Positions 58,704 through 64,000 of a stretch of DNA of 64,000 bases are shown in pieces. A model generated the notes under the pieces. It did no database searches. It was not told the DNA's origin and saw only the letters and a list, made by a program, of their open reading frames with translations. Numbering within the stretch: position 1 is the first letter of the stretch; every line of letters starts with the position of its first letter. The stretch is from CALMEH01 sp031409875 (GTDB lineage Bacteria; Acidobacteriota; Blastocatellia; Pyrinomonadales; Pyrinomonadaceae). Both the position numbers and the translations under genes were made by a program. The DNA is taken from positions 1 through 64,000 of the forward strand of contig JANNYB010000100.1 of the NCBI GenBank assembly GCA_031409875.1, read 5' to 3'.

Positions 58704-59936
58704 TTATAAATTTTCTTCCAAACCGATAATTTTTCGCTGTTGTTTCAGGTAATAAATTGCGACCAAAACTGCCGCAAACATAATCGCTGCCGCCGTAAAA
58801 AAATTGCGTTTTAAGGTGTAATCGTCAACTTGATTGAAGGCGTTATTGAGCAAAAATCCGGTCAGCGTCGGCGAAATTGCCCGCGCCAAACTTGCCGCCG
58901 ATTGCATTACGCCCAAGATTTTTCCTTGCTCGAATTCTTCGGCGTTTTTTGATGCGAGACTTGTTAGCGCAGGCGACGAAATCGAATTTCCAATCGCAAA
59001 ACAACCCGCGCCGAGCAATAATCCGATTAATCCGTAAGAATCTTTTGACACGAAAGGCACAGCAACAAAACTTAAAACGAGCATCGAACAGCCGATAATT
59101 ATAAGATTTGCTTCACCGATTTTTTTTGACAAAATGCCCAAAAGTCCGCCTTGCATCACGACGGCGAGCAAGCCGACATACGCCAAAACATAGCCTGTTT
59201 CTTCGGCGTTATAGCCGAAACTGTGATTTGTGTAGAGCGGAAAAGCCGTCGTCATCATTGAAAATGCGGTTACGAGCAAAAAATATTCGAGCGTGATGAC
59301 GGCAAAGCGCGAATCTTTGAATGTTTCGGCAAGTTCGATGATTCGATTCTTTTTCTCGATGATTTTTTCGCTGAATTTTCTTGATTCGGGCAAGATAAAA
59401 TAAAGCAAAACTGCATTCGCAAAACACAGCGCGGCGGCGACGAAAAATGGAACATCGTGTCCGAATTTGCTTAAAATTCCTGCCGAAGCCGGACCTAAAA
59501 TAAATCCGAGTCCGAAAGCCATTCCGAAAAGTCCCATTCCTTTGGCGCGGTTTTCGCGTGTCGTGATGTCGGCGATGTAGGCTTGCGCGGTTGAAAGATT
59601 TGCGCCCGTAATGCCGCCCAAAATTCGTCCGGCATAAACCATCAGAAGGCTTCCGGCGAAACCGATTATCAAATATCCGATGCCCGAACCGATGATGCTC
59701 AGAAATAAAATCGGACGGCGACCGTATTTGTCGGAAAGATTGCCTAAAATCGGCGCGAAAATAAACTGCATCCACGAATAAGACGACACCAAAAAACCGA
59801 TGTCGAGCGGCGATGCGCCAAATTCCTGCGCGAAAAACGGCAACAGCGGAATAACGATTCCAAAGCCGAGAAGGTCAATAAAAATCGTGATAAAAATTAT
59901 CAGCAGAGGCTTGGTAAAAAATTTTTCGTCGCTCAT
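58704..59936 (-). CDS. Major facilitator superfamily transporter (TetA-like)
   Basis: 410 aa, twelve helices. Motif A LGNLSDKYGRRPILF (loop 2-3), motif C-like region AFGLGFILGPASAGIL, and the N-terminal IDLLGFGIVIPLLPFFAQ are typical of the TetA/drug antiporter DHA1 group. Probable proton-driven efflux; substrate not known. Upstream lies the GxxExxY cassette. Confidence 0.92.
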   Translation of the reverse strand: MSDEKFFTKPLLIIFITIFIDLLGFGIVIPLLPFFAQEFGASPLDIGFLVSSYSWMQFIFAPILGNLSDKYGRRPILFLSIIGSGIGYLIIGFAGSLLMVYAGRILGGITGANLSTAQAYIADITTRENRAKGMGLFGMAFGLGFILGPASAGILSKFGHDVPFFVAAALCFANAVLLYFILPESRKFSEKIIEKKNRIIELAETFKDSRFAVITLEYFLLVTAFSMMTTAFPLYTNHSFGYNAEETGYVLAYVGLLAVVMQGGLLGILSKKIGEANLIIIGCSMLVLSFVAVPFVSKDSYGLIGLLLGAGCFAIGNSISSPALTSLASKNAEEFEQGKILGVMQSAASLARAISPTLTGFLLNNAFNQVDDYTLKRNFFTAAAIMFAAVLVAIYYLKQQRKIIGLEENL

Positions 59937-59949
59937 TTTTTTATATTAT

Positions 59950-60081
59950 CAGGGATGAAAGAGATAGAAGGGATAAAAGATTTTTATTATTTTCTTTTCG
60001 CAAATGTGGCGTGTTTTTCTGAACGCCGCAGCAAAAATAACGCCTTAAATTTTTTTATCCCTTTCATCCCTTTCATCTCTG
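59950..60081. repeat. Nonamer-array palindrome (TCATCCCTT), left flank of the GxxExxY gene
   Basis: CAGGGATGAAAGAGATAGAA with GGGATAAAA, mirrored by TTTTTTATCCCTTTCATCCC, TTTCATCTCTG. The mirrored arm overlaps the GxxExxY stop codon (60073-60075). The centre (59980-60050) is AT-rich and non-coding. Confidence 0.85.
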
Positions 60082-60453
60082 TTGATGAAACCGATTATCG
60101 TAGCGTCGGTGTTCAACTTTGGTATTGCCGAAGTTTATGAGTAAGCCGACTTGCAGATTTGACGCTTTCAGGTAATTCAGTAATTGTGCCGTATGCGCGT
60201 TGATTAGGGAAGTTACGGCTTTGAGTTCGAGGATTATTTTGCCTTCAACGATAACATCAGCGTAAAACGTGCCAACCTTTTCGCCGCGAAAAAAGACATT
60301 TATTTCAACCTGTCTTTGGGCTTCCAAACCTTTCTGGTGCAAAGCAACCATCAAGGATTTTTCATAAACTTCCTCGCTAAAACCAATACCTAACTCGTTG
60401 CTTACCTCAAAACAACACCCCAAAATCTCTCTCGTCAAATCTTCAAATATCAT
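60073..60453 (-). CDS. GxxExxY protein (PD-(D/E)XK-like fold)
   Basis: 126 aa. The name-giving motif is GIGFSEEVYEKSL (GxGxxExxY), preceded by DLTREILGCCFEVSNEL. The nuclease-like core reads KVGTFYADVIVEGKIILELK, with D and E-x-K at the positions of a PD-(D/E)XK catalytic site, then HTAQLLNYLKASNLQVGLLI and FGNTKVEHRR. Length is typical. Function unknown; it is often found alone. Both ends touch TCATCCCTT-type arrays, which supply the stop codon. Confidence 0.9.
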   Translation of the reverse strand: MIFEDLTREILGCCFEVSNELGIGFSEEVYEKSLMVALHQKGLEAQRQVEINVFFRGEKVGTFYADVIVEGKIILELKAVTSLINAHTAQLLNYLKASNLQVGLLINFGNTKVEHRRYDNRFHQQR

Positions 60454-60466
60454 ATTTTTTCTATTA

Positions 60467-60608
60467 ACAGGGATAAAATGTATGAAAGGGATGGAAGAAT
60501 ATTTTTTTGCTTTTCTACTATCGAAATTTTCTAATCAAATACGAATCTGCAAAGATATAAATCCCGAATTTATAATGTTTCATCCCTTTCATCCCTTTCA
60601 TCCCTGTC
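60467..60608. repeat. Nonamer-array palindrome (TCATCCCTT), right flank of the GxxExxY gene
   Basis: ACAGGGATAAAATGTATGAA with GGGATGGAAG, mirrored by TTTCATCCCTTTCATCCCTT and TCATCCCTGT. It begins 14 nt upstream of the GxxExxY ATG. Same words as 59950-60081. Confidence 0.85.
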
Positions 60609-60692
60609 AAACGAAATTTTAGCAAATTATAGTTTCGTAGTAGAATCTAACTGAAGAAGAAAATAACATCTTTAATGGAGTTTCCCAAAGTT

Positions 60693-62534
60693 ATGCGAAA
60701 AGCACAAAATATAAAAATTCTTTCAATTTTAATCTTAGCCCTAATTTTTTCTATGTATCAAGAAACACAGGCGCAACGCAAAAAGCCGAATACGAAGACA
60801 CAAATGACGGAAGTCAAACCTGTTCCGCCCGAAATTAGTTTTACGGTTTCGATGTCGAAGCCTTTTACGCATTTGCTCGAAGTCGAAATGCGCGTCAAAT
60901 GGGCGCAGATGCCGGAAAAAACCGAATTGAAATTGCCGGTTTGGACACCGGGAAGTTATCTGATTCGTGAATATGCGCGGCACGTTCAAAATTTTTCGGT
61001 TACGGATGCTAACGGAAATGCGCTTGCGTGGCAGAAAATCAATAAAAATACTTGGCAGATTGATAGCAAAGGCAAACAGGAAATTGTTGCGAAATATAAT
61101 GTTTATGCGAATGAACTAACCGTTCGCACGAATGAATTAAACGACAAACACGCATTTTTTACGCCTGCCGCACTTTTGATGTTTGTCAAAGATAATTTGA
61201 AAGTTGCTTCGACCGTGAAAGTTAATCCTTACGCAAATTGGAAGGTTGCCACAGGCTTGCCGACAGTTTCGGAAAATACTTTTCGCGCCGAAAATTTCGA
61301 TGTTTTGTATGATTCGCCGTTTGAAATTTCGGATTATAAGGAAATAAAATTTACCGTTCAAGGCAAACCGCATCGCTTTGTCGTAACCGGAGAAGGCAAT
61401 TATGATTTGCCGAAAATTGCCAAAGATACAACCAAAATCATCGAAGAAGCCTTTAAAATGTTCGGCGAATTACCGTATGAAAATTATCTTTTTATTTTGA
61501 ACACACGCGGCGGCGGCGGGCTTGAACATTTAAATTCAACTGCTCTGCAATGGAATAAAAACGGTTTTTCGGGCGGCGGACACACGAATTTTCTCGGACT
61601 TGTCGCGCACGAATATTTTCATCTGTGGAACGTCAAACGCATTCGTCCCGACGCGCTCGGACCGTTTGATTATGAAAACGAAAATTATACGAAATTGCTT
61701 TGGGTAGCGGAAGGCGGCACGGAATATTACTCGAATGTTTTGCTCCAACGCGCCGGATTTGTTGACGATTCAGATTTTCTTTCAGCTCGCGCCGGAGGTT
61801 TTCAAGCCTTGCAAAATCTGCCCGGACGTTTTGAAACTTCGGTCGAGGAAGCGAGTTTTGACGCTTGGATAAAACAATATCGTCCTGACGAAAATTCGCT
61901 GAACAATCAAATTTCGTATTATGACAAAGGCGAAATCGTCAACTTTTTGCTTGATTTCAAAATCCGCACCGATTCAAACGGCGCGAAATCTTTGGACGAC
62001 GTGATGCGCTATCTTTACACGGAATTTTTCAAAAAAGGCAAAAATTACACGCCGACGGATTTTCAAAAAATTGCCGAAATGATGGCTGGAAAACCTTTGG
62101 ACGATTTTTTTGCAAAATACGTTCGCGGGCGCGAAGACATTGATTACAATTCGATTTTGAGCGGTTTCGGATTAAAACTCGAAACAGGTTCGGGCAAACA
62201 GACGGCTTATCTCGGCGCAACAACGGCGGACGTGAACGGAAAATTAATCGTCCGCGCCGTTGCCGCCGGAACGCCCGCTTTCGAGCAAGGTTTGAACACC
62301 AACGACGAAATTGTCGCGGTTGACGGACAACGCGCAAATCAGACGTTTCTGCAAGGTTTGATTGCTCAAAAGAAACCGAATGACAAGATTAAATTAACTA
62401 TTTTCCGCTTCGATGAAATGCGCGAAATCGAAATCACGCTCGGCGGACGAATTCCGCCAAGTTATAACATAATGCGAATGGAAAACGCGACAGAAGACCA
62501 AAAACGTCTGTATAGTCAGTATTTTGGTTTATAA
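60693..62534 (+). CDS. Secreted M61 family metallopeptidase with PDZ domain
   Basis: 613 aa, started at the ATG at 60693 because the protein then opens with a signal peptide (MRKAQNIKILSILILALIFS). An ATG 18 nt upstream is possible. N-terminal beta domain, then the zinc site LVAHEYFHLWNVKRIRP (HExxH) with a downstream Glu in WVAEGGTEYYS, typical of the glycyl aminopeptidase family M61. The last 110 residues are a PDZ domain (LIVRAVAAGTPAFEQGLNTN). Periplasmic peptidase. Its 3' end runs into a palindrome. Confidence 0.92.
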   Translation: MRKAQNIKILSILILALIFSMYQETQAQRKKPNTKTQMTEVKPVPPEISFTVSMSKPFTHLLEVEMRVKWAQMPEKTELKLPVWTPGSYLIREYARHVQNFSVTDANGNALAWQKINKNTWQIDSKGKQEIVAKYNVYANELTVRTNELNDKHAFFTPAALLMFVKDNLKVASTVKVNPYANWKVATGLPTVSENTFRAENFDVLYDSPFEISDYKEIKFTVQGKPHRFVVTGEGNYDLPKIAKDTTKIIEEAFKMFGELPYENYLFILNTRGGGGLEHLNSTALQWNKNGFSGGGHTNFLGLVAHEYFHLWNVKRIRPDALGPFDYENENYTKLLWVAEGGTEYYSNVLLQRAGFVDDSDFLSARAGGFQALQNLPGRFETSVEEASFDAWIKQYRPDENSLNNQISYYDKGEIVNFLLDFKIRTDSNGAKSLDDVMRYLYTEFFKKGKNYTPTDFQKIAEMMAGKPLDDFFAKYVRGREDIDYNSILSGFGLKLETGSGKQTAYLGATTADVNGKLIVRAVAAGTPAFEQGLNTNDEIVAVDGQRANQTFLQGLIAQKKPNDKIKLTIFRFDEMREIEITLGGRIPPSYNIMRMENATEDQKRLYSQYFGL

Positions 62535-62535
62535 A

Positions 62536-62676
62536 GTTTTGAGTCCCGCCTTTAGGCGGCTAAACCGCCAGCGAAGCGTATGCGTTTTCGCTTTGATTAA
62601 AATTCAAGGTTAAGCAGTGTAAAGCAAACGCTCCGCTTCGCTTGCGTTTGCGCCGCCTAAAGGCGGGACTCAAAAC
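62536..62676. repeat. 24-bp perfect inverted repeat with CGCCAGCGAAGCG core
   Basis: GTTTTGAGTCCCGCCTTTAG (arm 62536-62559) pairs perfectly with 62653-62676. The 93-nt centre includes CCGCCAGCGAAGCG and CGCTCCGCTTCGCTTGCG. It lies 1 nt after the M61 stop and 6 nt before the next ATG. Shares its core with 12127-12203 and 35351-35429. Confidence 0.85.
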
Positions 62677-62682
62677 AGTTTA

Positions 62683-64000
62683 ATGAAAATGCAAATTCTT
62701 AAATTATTAGCTTTCGTCAGCCTTATTTTTCTGGCGGCGTGTCCGAAAAGCGGCACAAATACGCCGTCAAATTCGGCGACGGATTTGAACAATATTCAAG
62801 CAGTTCGATTTAATTACCGTTTCGAGCCGGACGTTCCGCCGCCGACTATTCCCGAAATTCCGGCAGACGAATTGAATCCGGCGGTGCAGACTGATTTTTC
62901 GACAAATCGTTTGGACGAAATTTTAGTAAAAACTTTAGTTTCGCCTGATAAACAAAGGATTTTGACGATTTATCGGCGTTCGGGCGATACGGAATACGAA
63001 TTTCGGCTCGATATGTATGCGGCGGACGGGCGCATTTTGCGAAAAGTTACTTACGACGGAATGGCGATTCTTTATCCGGGCGCGATTACTTGGTCGCCTG
63101 ATTCAAAATCGGTTGCGTTTATGGCAAAAGTTCGCGGCGCGGTAATGCCGACACCTGCCGCAAATTCAAATTCGGCAAATTCTGCTTCAAATACGAATGC
63201 GAAAGTTAATGCAAATGCGAACACGAATACGAATGCGAACACGAATACGAATGCAAATGTCGAACAAACGCCTGCGCCGACAGGCGTTGAAACGCCGCCC
63301 GTTGAAGGCGCGAAAGCCGTTTTGACTTTGCGAACCGAGCAGATTTACATTTGCGGCGCGGACGGCGAAGACGTGAAATTGCTCACGCAAAAAGAAGGTT
63401 TGATTTATTTTTATTTCGTCTGGTCGCCCGATTCGACAATGCTTGTCGCGCTTGCCGCAACTTATCAGGAATGGCAAGTAATGCAGTTTCGCGCCAAACA
63501 AAACGGCGATTTTTTCTTGCCGTTCGGCAGACCACGCTTGATTGAAAAGAACGGACGCGAACGACTTCTTGACGATTATCCGACAAATACTTATCCGGTT
63601 TGGTCGCCCGATTCGATGAAAATCGCCGTCGCTTACGACAAAACGATAAAAGTCTATGACGCGCTCGGCACACAGCCGACGCAAGCTGCGATTCCGCTCC
63701 AAAATCCGTTGCTTTTATCGTCAAAAACGCACAAAGACAATGTTGCGCGGCAAGAACAAAGCAACATTAACGGCACACCCGCGAATGTCGAAACGAACAC
63801 GAACACGAACGCCAACGCCGTCGTCAGCACCGAAATTGACGAAGACGCAAAGGTTTGGTTCAATCCGATTGTTGATTTGAAATGGACTGAACCGAATATG
63901 CTTTATCTGCAAACCGGCTATCAAAAATTGTTTGAAAATCCGGCAAACAACGTGAGGAGTTATTTCCGCTGGCATCGTTTGATTTTTTCTCCGCAAGCGA
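62683..64000 (+). CDS. Lipoprotein with TolB-like WD40/PD40 repeats, 3'-truncated by the window edge
   Basis: The frame is open from 62683 to the window end (439 codons seen). It starts MKMQILKLLAFVSLIFLAAC, a lipoprotein signal peptide with lipobox LAAC. Repeated WSPDS motifs (ITWSPDSKSVAFMAKV, FVWSPDSTMLVALAA, VWSPDSMKIAVAYDK) mark a TolB/PD40-type beta-propeller. Two Asn/Thr/Ala-rich linkers (NANANTNTNANTNTNANV near residue 180, and TNTNTNANA near residue 370) interrupt it. No enzyme motif has appeared by the edge. Confidence 0.78.
   Translation, partial: MKMQILKLLAFVSLIFLAACPKSGTNTPSNSATDLNNIQAVRFNYRFEPDVPPPTIPEIPADELNPAVQTDFSTNRLDEILVKTLVSPDKQRILTIYRRSGDTEYEFRLDMYAADGRILRKVTYDGMAILYPGAITWSPDSKSVAFMAKVRGAVMPTPAANSNSANSASNTNAKVNANANTNTNANTNTNANVEQTPAPTGVETPPVEGAKAVLTLRTEQIYICGADGEDVKLLTQKEGLIYFYFVWSPDSTMLVALAATYQEWQVMQFRAKQNGDFFLPFGRPRLIEKNGRERLLDDYPTNTYPVWSPDSMKIAVAYDKTIKVYDALGTQPTQAAIPLQNPLLLSSKTHKDNVARQEQSNINGTPANVETNTNTNANAVVSTEIDEDAKVWFNPIVDLKWTEPNMLYLQTGYQKLFENPANNVRSYFRWHRLIFSPQA

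Overview
The window looks like part of a chromosome from a Gram-negative bacterium of moderate GC. The most likely group is Acidobacteriota, class Blastocatellia/Pyrinomonadaceae. This is inferred from gene content only: lipid A genes with lpxI instead of lpxH, menaquinone synthesis by the futalosine route (mqnA, mqnC), an Oar-like TonB-dependent receptor, a propeller-type sensor kinase, several large secreted proteins with carboxypeptidase-regulatory-like domains, and many M28/M61/M12A peptidases. No rRNA, tRNA or CRISPR array was seen.

Layout. 1-2784: fabZ (partial), lpxA, lpxI, with a KilA-N gene wedged between lpxA and lpxI. 3017-10993: M28 peptidase, rsmI and four secreted proteins (Asn/Arg-rich, dockerin/cohesin-like, astacin-like, endosialidase-chaperone/fibre-like). 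11383-15322: propeller histidine kinase and LuxR-type regulator. 15436-21944: a compact integrated element bounded by 13-bp direct repeats. It carries an HUH rolling-circle Rep, an excisionase-like protein, a tyrosine integrase and seven small unknown genes, inserted between the sensor kinase and a fatty acid desaturase. 22027-31412: desaturase, a second two-component pair, Oar-like receptor, NtrC-type regulator, DUF72 protein. 31413-34131: an accessory hotspot between the DUF72 gene and an aminotransferase gene. It holds two cargo sets separated by a fused remnant of the same two flanking genes. 34133-44775: aminotransferase, peroxiredoxin, then a long leftward cluster (speD, DUF4178, a 49-aa membrane protein, DUF350, membrane spermidine synthase, a four-helix-bundle gene, a Tat-exported amine-oxidase-like flavoprotein, and three tightly packed envelope or unknown genes). 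This may be a polyamine-based envelope system. 44864-50155: lipoprotein, dienelactone hydrolase, SRPBCC protein, second desaturase, and a two-gene AAA ATPase plus TOPRIM-like defence candidate. 50203-56921: mqnC, a 34-aa membrane microprotein, mqnA and assorted metabolic genes. 56938-64000: MATE and MFS exporters, a GxxExxY gene, an M61 peptidase and a truncated lipoprotein with TolB-like repeats.

The most unusual feature is a large family of intergenic palindromes. Each arm is a tandem array of a short word, usually 7 nt and sometimes 8 or 9. The word differs from site to site (GGGAAAA, GGGATGA, TTGTCCG, CTATTCG, GTAATTG, AGTAAAT, TCATCCCTT and others). They sit in most gene junctions, supply stop codons to neighbouring genes, intrude into several reading frames, and closely bracket two small genes (a four-helix-bundle protein and a GxxExxY nuclease-fold protein), as if each were a repeat-bounded cassette. 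Other palindrome families (a 184-186 bp pair, a GGTAGCGAC family and a CGCCAGCGAAGCG-core family) fill many of the remaining junctions.
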